A DNA stretch of 10,510 bases from Euryarchaeota archaeon UBA596 (GTDB lineage Archaea; Thermoplasmatota; Poseidoniia; Poseidoniales; Poseidoniaceae), in the NCBI GenBank assembly GCA_002498205.1, contig DAGQ01000099.1, forward strand, positions 1 through 10,510. Direction: 5' to 3'. Position 1 is the stretch's first letter, and each line of letters starts with the position of its first letter. The notes below the pieces were generated by a model. It did no database searches and was not told where the DNA came from. It saw only the letters and a list, made by a program, of their open reading frames with translations. The translations under genes were made by a program, and so were the position numbers. Positions 1-6,563 of this stretch are shown here, one piece after another.

Positions 1-90
1 ATATTAAGTGTCAAAAAAGTAGGAAGATCAAGAATGTTCTATTTATCAAATAGCGCAAAATCACAACTAATGGCATGGGGTATATTGTAA
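1..90 (+). CDS. C-terminal end of an unidentified protein, winged-helix-like (partial)
   Basis: Frame 1 is open from the left edge to a TAA at 88-90, giving the last 29 residues of a gene whose start lies outside the window. The visible peptide has the pattern KKVGRSRMFYLSNSAKSQL. This resembles the wing and final strand of an archaeal winged-helix DNA-binding domain, where a basic turn is followed by an aromatic-rich strand and a short helix. That resemblance is pattern recognition only and the piece is too short to name a family. The stop lies just before the next gene, so the two are probably cotranscribed. It could also be the end of an unrelated protein. Confidence 0.5.
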   Translation: MLSVKKVGRSRMFYLSNSAKSQLMAWGIL

Positions 91-99
91 GTGATATAT

Positions 100-1083
100 A
101 TGCAAAAATGGGAAATTGTTTCTAGTCATAAATTAGATGGAGTAGTTACATCTATAGAATTTAATGAAATCGGAATTGCGATTTCAAATAATAAAAATAT
201 TCATTTTATGGACTTTGAAGGAGATCAAAAATGGACGATAAAATTGCCATTTAAACCATATAAAATCAAAACTAATCAAAATTTGTTCGGAGTTTTAATG
301 GGTAATGGATTTGTAGTTATTGATTCAACCACAGGAGAACAATTACATGAAGGAAGATCTACTCAAGGAGGGTTTTCAGAGATTATCGATAGGCCTGGAG
401 GGGGTTGGGTTTTATCTGATCGTCACGAGCAATTACATCTTTTCAATCAACAAGGATATGGCATAAAAAGATTATTTGCAGGTAAAATTAGAAAATTATT
501 AGGGTGGATTGACAGAGAGAATCTAATTATTCATGATGGTGATGGTTGTTTACGCTGCGTTAGATTAAAAGTAAATTCTACTCAAAGACAAATTGAAGAA
601 AATATCTGGTCATGGGTTTCTGAATTAAAAAATGGCGAGGTATTAGTACAATCATTAGATGGAAATATTTGGAAAGGAAAACCAAATTCATCAGGCTGGG
701 ATAGTATTGAAATTATAGATGATAATTGTTTTGAACCATTCAAAGCCATTTGGACTGAAGACGGATGGTGGATTTTGAATATGGAAAATAAAATTTCCAA
801 TACAAAATCAAAACAAGAATTTAGTGATTTTGGGGACATCATCGCCAGTAATTCTAATAATTTATTTTCAATAGCCGATAGAAATGGATTAATTAGAATT
901 ATAGGTTCTGAAAAAATAATTGAAAGTAAAAATGAAAAAGTTGAATTTGAATATGAAAAAATGAAATATTCATTAAATTCGGAAAATAGACAAAAGATTT
1001 TCAAAATGGCGAAAAATGCGGAATTAAAAAATGATTTCGAAAAAGCAAATGAATTATTTAAATCAATAGGAATAGAAAAATAA
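100..1083 (+). CDS. Beta-propeller-like protein of unknown function with helical C-terminus
   Basis: This encodes about 327 residues with no signal peptide or membrane segment, so it is probably cytoplasmic. Residues 1-280 are a succession of short beta-strand pairs with Gly/Asn/Asp turns and recurring Trp (for example IHFMDFEGDQKW, GGGWVLSD, GNIWKG, DGWWILN). This is typical of WD40/PQQ-like propeller blades, although no canonical WD or PQQ motif repeats cleanly. The last 35 residues switch to a charged helical pair (IFKMAKNAELKNDFEKANEL) that resembles a TPR-like hairpin. I chose the ATG at 100 because AAGTGAT (89-95) sits four bases before it, as at neighbouring genes; a GTG at 91 would add three residues. 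It directly follows the upstream gene's stop and precedes the DUF357 gene by 14 bases, which suggests one operon. No catalytic residues are recognisable. A scaffold or protein-binding role is inference. Confidence 0.8.
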   Translation: MQKWEIVSSHKLDGVVTSIEFNEIGIAISNNKNIHFMDFEGDQKWTIKLPFKPYKIKTNQNLFGVLMGNGFVVIDSTTGEQLHEGRSTQGGFSEIIDRPGGGWVLSDRHEQLHLFNQQGYGIKRLFAGKIRKLLGWIDRENLIIHDGDGCLRCVRLKVNSTQRQIEENIWSWVSELKNGEVLVQSLDGNIWKGKPNSSGWDSIEIIDDNCFEPFKAIWTEDGWWILNMENKISNTKSKQEFSDFGDIIASNSNNLFSIADRNGLIRIIGSEKIIESKNEKVEFEYEKMKYSLNSENRQKIFKMAKNAELKNDFEKANELFKSIGIEK

Positions 1084-1097
1084 GTTAGGCGATAAAA

Positions 1098-1391
1098 ATG
1101 AATAAATTAGAATTAAGCGAAAGCCTAGTCAAACATTATATTAATTTGACAACAAAAGCATTTGAAAAAGCCACACCAATTGTTGAAAAAGGAAGTGAAG
1201 ACGAGAAGAAATTAAACTCGATGCTTCAAATGGCTTCAGACTATCTTAATGATGCAAAATATTTCTTAGAAAAGGGAGATTTGTTAAGAGCTTATGGAGC
1301 AATAAATTATTCACATGCTTGGATTGATGCAGGAGTAAGGATTAAATTACTTGATGGACATGGAGACGATGAACTATTTACACTACCATGA
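1098..1391 (+). CDS. DUF357 family protein
   Basis: This 97-residue, all-helical protein matches the archaeal DUF357 family as I recall it. The hallmark is the segment around residues 47-85, where A.DYL.DAKYFLEKGDLLRAYGA is followed by NYSHAWIDAGVRI.LLDG. Its length is normal for the family. The fold is a small helical bundle with a HEPN/TPR-like look; the function is unknown. The start ATG is supported by AGGCGAT at 1087-1093, four bases upstream. It lies 14 bases after the propeller-like gene and ends two bases before the convergent PIN gene's stop. No promoter is visible between the two plus-strand genes, so they are probably cotranscribed. The family assignment is fairly secure; any role is not. 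Confidence 0.88.
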   Translation: MNKLELSESLVKHYINLTTKAFEKATPIVEKGSEDEKKLNSMLQMASDYLNDAKYFLEKGDLLRAYGAINYSHAWIDAGVRIKLLDGHGDDELFTLP

Positions 1392-1393
1392 TT

Positions 1394-1762
1394 TTATGAA
1401 ATAAATTCTATTTTCTTACCGCCTACAACTTGAATTACTTTACAATTAGATTCAAATAATCTATTTTTTAATTTTTTATCTACAGTAAGTACTGGCCATC
1501 CGAATTGTTTTGAAAGTAAAAATAGAGTGTCATCTGTATGGTTTTTTTCATCCATATTTTCTAAAGGAGATGATTTTTTTACTAAAAGCTCTAAAAGTAT
1601 AGATTTACTAGTGTTTTCTTGAAACTGCTCTAATTCATTCCAAACAGAATTTATTACTATAAATTCATATTTTCCAAAAATTTCTAATAAAGACAGATCA
1701 ATATTGATTCCAGCATCTATAACTGCAATCCACCCACAAGAATCAACCAATATCTTTGACAG
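1394..1762 (-). CDS. PIN-domain ribonuclease-like protein (Fcf1/Utp24-like, aIF2 gamma-linked)
   Basis: This is a PIN-domain protein of about 122 residues. The acidic metal-binding set is visible: Asp7 in ILVDS, Glu43 in WNELEQ, Asp77/78 in HTDD and Asp95 in LTVDKKL. It ends with the strand-rich tail VIQVVGGKKIEF. From memory, archaeal PIN proteins of this Fcf1/VapC9-like group lie next to the aIF2 gamma gene, as here, and are annotated as putative rRNA-processing nucleases. Two starts are possible. TTG at 1750 begins in the middle of the first PIN strand. CTG at 1762 gives MSKILVDS, a normal PIN N-terminus, and lies nine bases downstream of an AGGT that overlaps the aIF2 gamma TGA, so I prefer CTG. 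The gene is in the same frame as aIF2 gamma. No antitoxin gene is adjacent, so a VapC toxin role is unlikely. The rRNA-processing role is inferred. Confidence 0.85.
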   Translation of the reverse strand: MSKILVDSCGWIAVIDAGINIDLSLLEIFGKYEFIVINSVWNELEQFQENTSKSILLELLVKKSSPLENMDEKNHTDDTLFLLSKQFGWPVLTVDKKLKNRLFESNCKVIQVVGGKKIEFIS

Positions 1763-1771
1763 ACTAAAACC

Positions 1772-3010
1772 TCAATCAACAATACTAGCGTGGCCAATTA
1801 ATCTCCATCTTGTACCCACCCTTCTTGAAAGACTTAAACGACTTCCAATATTAGCACAGATTGGTAATTTTAAATTCAAAAAAACTTTATTTTTTTGATT
1901 ATTTGATACAGTTCCTACTGATTTTGCTGTTGCAACTGTAACCATTAAAGTTTCACCATGCCTAAGAGGATAGACATCTGTAGAATCTCCATCAGACCCC
2001 ACCATCTCTTTTAGTAAGGATACATCCAATTCAACTCTATTTCTAATTGGGGGTAGTTTACCTTTTATTGCTACAACCTGCCCCGATAAATTATCACTTT
2101 TCGAAAAATTAGGATCTAATTTTGTAGCCAAACCACAAAGTCCGCCTGCATTCATAGAATCCAAGGTTAATCCACCACCTTTAATACTCGAAATTGTAGA
2201 TTCTATAGGTATCCAAGTATCTTTACCAGAAACTTGTATTCTTCTCCCTGGTCCAATTTCTATTTCATCTCCTACTTTAAACTGACCTGAAACAATACTA
2301 CCTCCAATTATCCCTCCTTGTAAGTCATTAGGCCTAGTCCCTGGCCGATTAACATCAAATGATCTAGCAACATATAACAAAGCCTCTTCTTTTTTGTTCC
2401 TCTCAGGTGTAGGAATGATTTCTTGAATTGTACTAATCAGAACATCCAAATTTACATCATGATGCGCAGATATCGGAATAATTGGTGCATTTTCAGCAAT
2501 AGTACCTTTCAAAAAGTCTTTTATTTGTTTATAGTTATCCATTGCTTTTTCTTTGCTAATCAAATCTATTTTATTTTGAACTACAATAATATTTTTAATT
2601 CCTGCAATTCCCAATGCCATTAAATGTTCTCTAGTTTGTGGCTGAGGACACTTTTCATTTGCTGCAACCATCAATAATGCTCCATCCATGATACTAGCAC
2701 CACTAATCATTATTGCCATTAAAGTTTCATGACCTGGAGCATCTACGAAAGAAACTACCCTTTCTAAATCAACAGGGTCATCTTTCTCGCCATCAGGGTG
2801 TTTTCCTGAAACATAATAATCACCATTTTTAGTTTTATAAAATGCAGTATCTGCATATCCTAATTTAATACTAATACCTCTCTTTAACTCTTCAGAATGA
2901 GTATCTGTCCAAACGCCAGAAAGTGCTTTAGTTAATGTTGTTTTTCCATGATCTACATGCCCAACTAATCCTATATTTACTTCGGGTTGTTTTGGTAATT
3001 TTTTCGCCAG
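1772..3010 (-). CDS. Translation initiation factor aIF2, gamma subunit
   Basis: This is the GTPase subunit of archaeal IF2, which carries initiator Met-tRNA to the small ribosomal subunit with the alpha and beta subunits. The G motifs are complete: GHVDHGKT at residues 17-24, switch I region SEELKRGISIKLGYAD (39-54), DAPGHE (90-95), NKID (146-149) and SAHHDVN from 181. Domains II and III follow, with the conserved RSFDVNRPGT and GGIIGGSIV segments. No ATG precedes the G1 motif in frame; the first is at 2719, after G3. The CTG at 3010 gives MAKKLPKQPEVNIG, a textbook aIF2 gamma N-terminus. It has GGGGGAT five bases upstream and yields 412 residues, the usual length. The zinc-knuckle cysteines normally found between switch I and G3 are absent. 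It follows S6e by 34 bases and precedes the PIN gene by nine, the classic archaeal order. Identity is certain; the CTG start is strongly supported but inferred. Confidence 0.96.
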   Translation of the reverse strand: MAKKLPKQPEVNIGLVGHVDHGKTTLTKALSGVWTDTHSEELKRGISIKLGYADTAFYKTKNGDYYVSGKHPDGEKDDPVDLERVVSFVDAPGHETLMAIMISGASIMDGALLMVAANEKCPQPQTREHLMALGIAGIKNIIVVQNKIDLISKEKAMDNYKQIKDFLKGTIAENAPIIPISAHHDVNLDVLISTIQEIIPTPERNKKEEALLYVARSFDVNRPGTRPNDLQGGIIGGSIVSGQFKVGDEIEIGPGRRIQVSGKDTWIPIESTISSIKGGGLTLDSMNAGGLCGLATKLDPNFSKSDNLSGQVVAIKGKLPPIRNRVELDVSLLKEMVGSDGDSTDVYPLRHGETLMVTVATAKSVGTVSNNQKNKVFLNLKLPICANIGSRLSLSRRVGTRWRLIGHASIVD

Positions 3011-3022
3011 TTTAAATCCCCC
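3011..3022 (-). promoter_or_regulatory. Shine-Dalgarno-like site deciding the CTG start of aIF2 gamma
   Basis: On the minus strand GGGGGAT (3022-3016) is followed by TTAAA and then CTG. Position and sequence match the AGGNGAT motifs before other genes in this window: S6e AGGAGAT with five bases spacing, DUF357 AGGCGAT with four and dph2 GGGTGAT with four. The motif can pair with the usual archaeal 16S rRNA 3' end (GAUCACCUCC). This supports CTG as a genuine initiation codon. Confidence 0.6.
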
Positions 3023-3044
3023 GTTGTATTGTTTAAGATAATCA

Positions 3045-3530
3045 TTAGTTCTCTTCAGTACTTTCAGTAGTTCCTGAAATTTCAGCTAAAGATTTCTTAC
3101 CTTTCCCAACAACTTTTAGATTAATTTGTCTAGTATCATTTGTAATAGTAGAACCACGGAATTTTTTACGCATTCTCAATCCTTCATGCTTAGTTCTATA
3201 TCTTTGGCCTTTTTTCATAAATATATTATGTCCTTTAAAACCTGTACCAGAAGTAACTAAAATAGGTTTTTTAGATCCTCCGTCTAAATCCTTACGCATT
3301 GGAGTTCCAACTTTATCACAACCGCCTGTGATTTCTAGTTTGTATCCATCTAAAGGTTGATCTGAATCCTTACCTTTAACAAACTGACCTTCTACAACAT
3401 CTCCAATTTTCTTTCCAATGAATTGATTATAATCACTACCAGAGATACTAAATGGGTAACTTTTCCCTCCGTTTTTCGGATCTGTGTCATTAACTACAGC
3501 AACAAACGTATTATCCTCACCTTTAGCCAT
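3045..3530 (-). CDS. rps6e: 30S ribosomal protein S6e
   Basis: This encodes a 161-residue small-subunit ribosomal protein of the archaeal and eukaryotic S6e family. The diagnostic core is present: the N-terminal strand FVAVVNDT, FIGKKIGDVVEG, YKLEITGGCDKVGTPMR (63-79) and the basic segment GLRMRKKFRGSTITNDTRQIN (near 117-137). The conserved part ends near residue 143. A tail of about 18 residues rich in Ser, Thr and Glu follows, which makes it longer than typical archaeal S6e proteins of about 125-135. The ATG is preceded by AGGAGAT (3542-3536) with five bases spacing. It heads the S6e-aIF2 gamma-PIN cluster, and a TATA-like element lies upstream between it and orc1/cdc6. Identity is secure. 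Confidence 0.96.
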   Translation of the reverse strand: MAKGEDNTFVAVVNDTDPKNGGKSYPFSISGSDYNQFIGKKIGDVVEGQFVKGKDSDQPLDGYKLEITGGCDKVGTPMRKDLDGGSKKPILVTSGTGFKGHNIFMKKGQRYRTKHEGLRMRKKFRGSTITNDTRQINLKVVGKGKKSLAEISGTTESTEEN

Positions 3531-3564
3531 ATCATATCTCCTTGCGACTTGCCCACTCTAGGTC

Positions 3565-3573
3565 TATTTATTA
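3565..3573 (-). promoter_or_regulatory. Possible TATA element for the S6e-aIF2 gamma-PIN operon
   Basis: The 60-base gap between orc1/cdc6 and S6e contains TAATAAATA on the minus strand, centred about 39 bases before the S6e ATG. Archaeal transcription usually starts about 25-27 bases downstream of the TATA centre. That would place the start near 3543 and leave a short leader holding the AGGAGAT site. The match is AT-rich and could be chance in this AT-rich DNA. Confidence 0.35.
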
Positions 3574-3590
3574 CCTCATCGGGTCTAACG

Positions 3591-4778
3591 TCAAATATTA
3601 AATTGACGATTTAGGCTTAATTCAAGCCTGTTAATTAAGTCAGAAGGTAAAATATTAGGCATAGACAATAATTGAGTCCTGCCCCTTCCATGGGGCATTG
3701 AGGCATATTTACTAGATAAAAAGTCCTTATTTTCTAAATCTTTCATATATTTCCATAATGTTGTGTGACCCTTAGGTGATTGATTATATTCTTCACACAC
3801 AACTTTGTACAATTGTTCTGCATCACCACTAGTTATTTCTGATTCTTTTTTCAAACGCCTACAAATCGCCAATAAAAATAATTGTAAATGAGGACGTAAA
3901 GAATCTATAATATGAGGTTCAACTGCGATTACTTCTTTACTAGAAATAGTCTGTATGTCTTCTGGAATAATATTTTTTCTTCCCTCTTTTTCTGCATTTT
4001 TAGCGGCACCTTCGATCAAATGTAAAACATTCCTTGCATCTCCTTTTGAAGCAGCAGAACTTGCAATCAAATTCAAAATTTTTTCATCATATGATTCATT
4101 GAATAATGATAACTCTGCTCTTTGTTTAGCAATTTGAAATAATCCATCCTTACTATAACCACTAAGTCTTATATGATTTCCAACACCTAATCTTGAAATT
4201 ACTGCACCCTCTAATAAATTTAAAACAACTTCTTCCTGACTTATCAAAATTAAGGATAATGTTCCCTTACCTTGTTTATCTTCATCAATTCTCAGTAATT
4301 TGTAAAGTATGTCATTACCTTCTTTCATCAAAACATGGTTAACTTCATCTAATATTATTAAAAAATGTTTATTTAGATTTCTCAAAATTTTTCTAATACT
4401 TGAAAGTACTTCACTTGAAGATAAACCCCTAACGGGATAACCAGGATCTAGTTTAGTAATCACTTTGTGAAGTACTTGTGGAGTAGTATTGAAATTTCTA
4501 CAGTTTATGTGTACAGAAGAAATATTTCTTTTTTTAGAAAAATTAATTTCAATATCATTAGCAAATACTTTTGCCAATGCAGTTTTTCCTGAACCAACTG
4601 GACCTGTAATTAGAACATTACAACTAGTTTCAGGCAAAGTAATGGTACTAAATTTTGTAGCTAAATCTACTAATTTATCGTCTCTACCTACCAAGGCCGC
4701 AGGAATATAATCGAAACTTAAAGGCTCAACATCTTTTAGTACCAAACCTGCACCAATTCGGTCAAGATATCCAGCCAT
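3591..4778 (-). CDS. cdc6: Orc1/Cdc6-type DNA replication initiator (AAA+ ATPase)
   Basis: This 395-residue protein has the archaeal Orc1/Cdc6 layout. The N-terminal element LSFDYIPAALVGRDDKL comes first (20-36), then Walker A GPVGSGKT (59-66) and Walker B FLIILDE (139-145). Sensor 2 GDARNVLHLI (246-255) follows, and the C-terminus from about 290 has the helical pattern of the winged-helix DNA-binding domain (TTLWKYMKDLENKDFLSSK). The family binds origin repeats, melts DNA and loads MCM. The usual sensor-1 Asn is not visible: the segment reads LSLILISQEE, not ISND or ITND, so this may be a divergent paralog. No Shine-Dalgarno motif precedes the ATG, so the mRNA may be leaderless. A 10-bp inverted repeat lies 26-54 bases upstream. 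Its stop is 60 bases before S6e. Archaeal origins often lie beside such genes, but I see no convincing origin recognition boxes here. Confidence 0.94.
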   Translation of the reverse strand: MAGYLDRIGAGLVLKDVEPLSFDYIPAALVGRDDKLVDLATKFSTITLPETSCNVLITGPVGSGKTALAKVFANDIEINFSKKRNISSVHINCRNFNTTPQVLHKVITKLDPGYPVRGLSSSEVLSSIRKILRNLNKHFLIILDEVNHVLMKEGNDILYKLLRIDEDKQGKGTLSLILISQEEVVLNLLEGAVISRLGVGNHIRLSGYSKDGLFQIAKQRAELSLFNESYDEKILNLIASSAASKGDARNVLHLIEGAAKNAEKEGRKNIIPEDIQTISSKEVIAVEPHIIDSLRPHLQLFLLAICRRLKKESEITSGDAEQLYKVVCEEYNQSPKGHTTLWKYMKDLENKDFLSSKYASMPHGRGRTQLLSMPNILPSDLINRLELSLNRQFNI

Positions 4779-4803
4779 TCAATTGATGTTAGTATCGATT
4801 GTT

Positions 4804-4832
4804 ATTAGAGATTCTGAATAATAATCTCTAAT
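4804..4832. promoter_or_regulatory. Perfect 10-9-10 inverted repeat upstream of orc1/cdc6
   Basis: ATTAGAGATT (4804-4813) and its exact reverse complement AATCTCTAAT (4823-4832) flank a nine-base spacer. The element fills positions -26 to -54 before the orc1/cdc6 ATG and abuts a TTTAAAT sequence on its distal side (about 4832-4838). It could be an operator over the core promoter, a site bound by the initiator itself, or a stem-loop ending dph2 transcription. There is no T-tract after it on the minus strand, which argues against a simple terminator. Confidence 0.6.
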
Positions 4833-4851
4833 TTAAACATTATAACCAGAA

Positions 4852-5958
4852 TTAAGGGATTTCATCAAACTGATAACCATGTTCCCATTTCTTTTCACCT
4901 AAAGCCACCTCAAGTTCAAAAGGAGTGATTAAGGGCTTTGCATAACGAACCGAGTCATCAATTGCAATTCTTGGACAAGCAGTATTAACAAAGGCATCTA
5001 CGGGATAGAAATCAATCAAATCTGGGCCTACGTGCTCCAAGGCTAACAGATACCCTTTACGACCATGCTTCTCAAGCATTTTCTTCATCCTTATTGCTAG
5101 AGAACGTCTCATCTGCCCAGGTTTTTCCCCTATTAAAATCCCAAATTTCTTAGATTCAGATACAGACATAATTAGCCCAAATCTTTGCCTTAGTATTCTT
5201 TCTATAGATTCTAAGGACATCTCTCGAGCCTCTCCAGTATATGGATCTAACATTGCCAAGGGCTTACCTGTATGAAGAACTAAGCCAATTGGATGGAAAT
5301 CTCCCGAACCTAAAAATAAATAATGTCCAATATCAGAATCATCTCCTGAATAATTACAACCTAATACTTGACCTGGGAATGAAAGCCTAGCTCCTCCTTC
5401 AGGAATAACAACATCAAAGCCTAAATTAATTAATTTAGATTTGTACTCTTCTAAAAGATGTAAATGTTGTATGCTTCCGACCAAACCTAATTTACAATCA
5501 GTCAAAGGTGTTGTTCTCCCCACGACATCTAAAAATATTTCTTGTTTTTCTTCTTCAGTAAGTTTTTCATTACTTGTATTCAGTATCTTCTTTTTAGCAC
5601 TCTCTCTATGTAACTGCAACCAATTTAAAACGGGTTCTAATTCTGGTTCAGAATCATAAGTTACAGGAATAAAATGTGTAGGCATTCCTGAATCAATATT
5701 CATTTGAGAATGCCCCATATGTGCTACTAATTCTACCCCCATCATTTTCATTTTATTATGGACTAAATCACAAGCACCATAACAAGGATCTGCAGCTAAA
5801 ATAATTTGTGCTGAGGATTCATCTTCTAACTGATCCATTAATTCTAGAGCTTGCATTTTCAAACCTTCAGGAACTTGAAGAGCAACTAACCTATTATCAT
5901 TTGATTTGATTAAACTAACCAAATCATCGATTTCAAAATCATGCTTTTCTAAATCCAA
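4852..5958 (-). CDS. dph2: Diphthamide biosynthesis protein Dph2 (3-amino-3-carboxypropyl transferase, [4Fe-4S])
   Basis: This enzyme performs the first step of diphthamide formation: it transfers the 3-amino-3-carboxypropyl group of S-adenosylmethionine to a histidine of elongation factor 2. It uses a noncanonical radical-SAM cluster. The three cluster cysteines of archaeal Dph2 are all present, Cys59 in ADPCYGACD, Cys201 in LGCNYSGD and Cys328 in NTACPRIAIDD, one per Rossmann-like domain. The protein has 368 residues. It is longer than the roughly 340 residues I recall for Pyrococcus Dph2, because of a charged insert near 115-145. The start is TTG at 5958. The codon before it is TAG, so no longer form is possible, and GGGTGAT (5969-5963) lies four bases upstream across the hpt stop. 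The close spacing to hpt indicates translational coupling. Confidence 0.95.
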   Translation of the reverse strand: MDLEKHDFEIDDLVSLIKSNDNRLVALQVPEGLKMQALELMDQLEDESSAQIILAADPCYGACDLVHNKMKMMGVELVAHMGHSQMNIDSGMPTHFIPVTYDSEPELEPVLNWLQLHRESAKKKILNTSNEKLTEEEKQEIFLDVVGRTTPLTDCKLGLVGSIQHLHLLEEYKSKLINLGFDVVIPEGGARLSFPGQVLGCNYSGDDSDIGHYLFLGSGDFHPIGLVLHTGKPLAMLDPYTGEAREMSLESIERILRQRFGLIMSVSESKKFGILIGEKPGQMRRSLAIRMKKMLEKHGRKGYLLALEHVGPDLIDFYPVDAFVNTACPRIAIDDSVRYAKPLITPFELEVALGEKKWEHGYQFDEIP

Positions 5959-5963
5959 CTACA

Positions 5964-6533
5964 TCACCCGGGGAAAACGATTTTGTCGCCATCCATATCA
6001 ACCCTGATTAAAGATTGTATATTTAAATTCGTTTTTTCTTTTAATTTCTTCAAGCCTTCTCCTTTTTCAAAAATAATTATGATTTTTTCAACGATTGCAT
6101 TGCAGGAATGTACTCCTTCAATTATTGATTCCATTGTACCCCCAGTAGACAATACGTCATCAACAAGTAAGACTCTTTCACCTTTTTTTAGATCATTAAT
6201 ATAGAGTTCGCCTTTAGAATATCCTGTATTTTGATTAACACAAATTTCTCCTTCAAGGCCATAACTACGTTTTCTTACAACTAGGAGTGGTTTTCTCATC
6301 CTAGAAGATAATAGTGTAGATATAGGAAGACCCATTGCTTCAATACCTAAAATAACGTCAATATTTTTCCAGTCCACCATATTTTCAATTGATTCAGCAA
6401 GGAGATTCATCAAATCAGGATCAAGTCTTGGGACACCGTCAGAAATAGGATTTACAAAATATGCATATTCACCTTTCCAAACAATTGGAGAATCTTCAAG
6501 ACTCTTTCTAAGAGCCTTGTACAAATCCATCAT
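5964..6533 (-). CDS. hpt: Archaeal hypoxanthine/guanine phosphoribosyltransferase-like protein
   Basis: This 189-residue type I phosphoribosyltransferase resembles the Hpt/HGPRTase group of Euryarchaeota (COG0503, Apt-like). The PRPP-binding loop VLLVDDVLSTGGT is at 121-133. The archaeal signatures ISDGVPRLDP (30-39), GIEAMGLPI (63-71), VVRKRSYGLEGE (85-96) and TGYSKGELYI (103-112) are also present. The expected reaction is hypoxanthine or guanine plus PRPP giving IMP or GMP, for purine salvage. Several archaeal members of this family act on adenine or are untested, so substrate choice is uncertain. Two ATG codons lie in tandem (6533 and 6530), with AGGTCGT (6543-6537) upstream; either could be used. 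It lies 30 bases after L10e and five bases before dph2, consistent with one transcript. Confidence 0.9.
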   Translation of the reverse strand: MMDLYKALRKSLEDSPIVWKGEYAYFVNPISDGVPRLDPDLMNLLAESIENMVDWKNIDVILGIEAMGLPISTLLSSRMRKPLLVVRKRSYGLEGEICVNQNTGYSKGELYINDLKKGERVLLVDDVLSTGGTMESIIEGVHSCNAIVEKIIIIFEKGEGLKKLKEKTNLNIQSLIRVDMDGDKIVFPG

Positions 6534-6563
6534 CCCACGACCTTTTGGTTCTTAAATAATAAT

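Noticed and set aside
582..1004. 140-residue open frame on the minus strand inside the propeller-like gene
   Set aside because: It is a Phe/Ser/Ile-rich reverse-frame shadow of AT-rich coding sequence with no domain, and the plus-strand protein is better supported.
1394..1762. PIN protein as a VapC-type toxin
   Set aside because: There is no antitoxin partner, and the aIF2 gamma neighbourhood and Fcf1-like features point to a housekeeping protein.
1772..2719. aIF2 gamma read as a truncated or broken gene starting at ATG 2719
   Set aside because: The upstream frame is open and carries perfect G1, switch I and G3 motifs, so the gene is complete with a non-ATG start.
4779..4851. Replication origin beside orc1/cdc6
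   Set aside because: No repeated origin recognition boxes or long AT-rich unwinding region are visible in either flanking gap; the single inverted repeat is not enough to call an origin.
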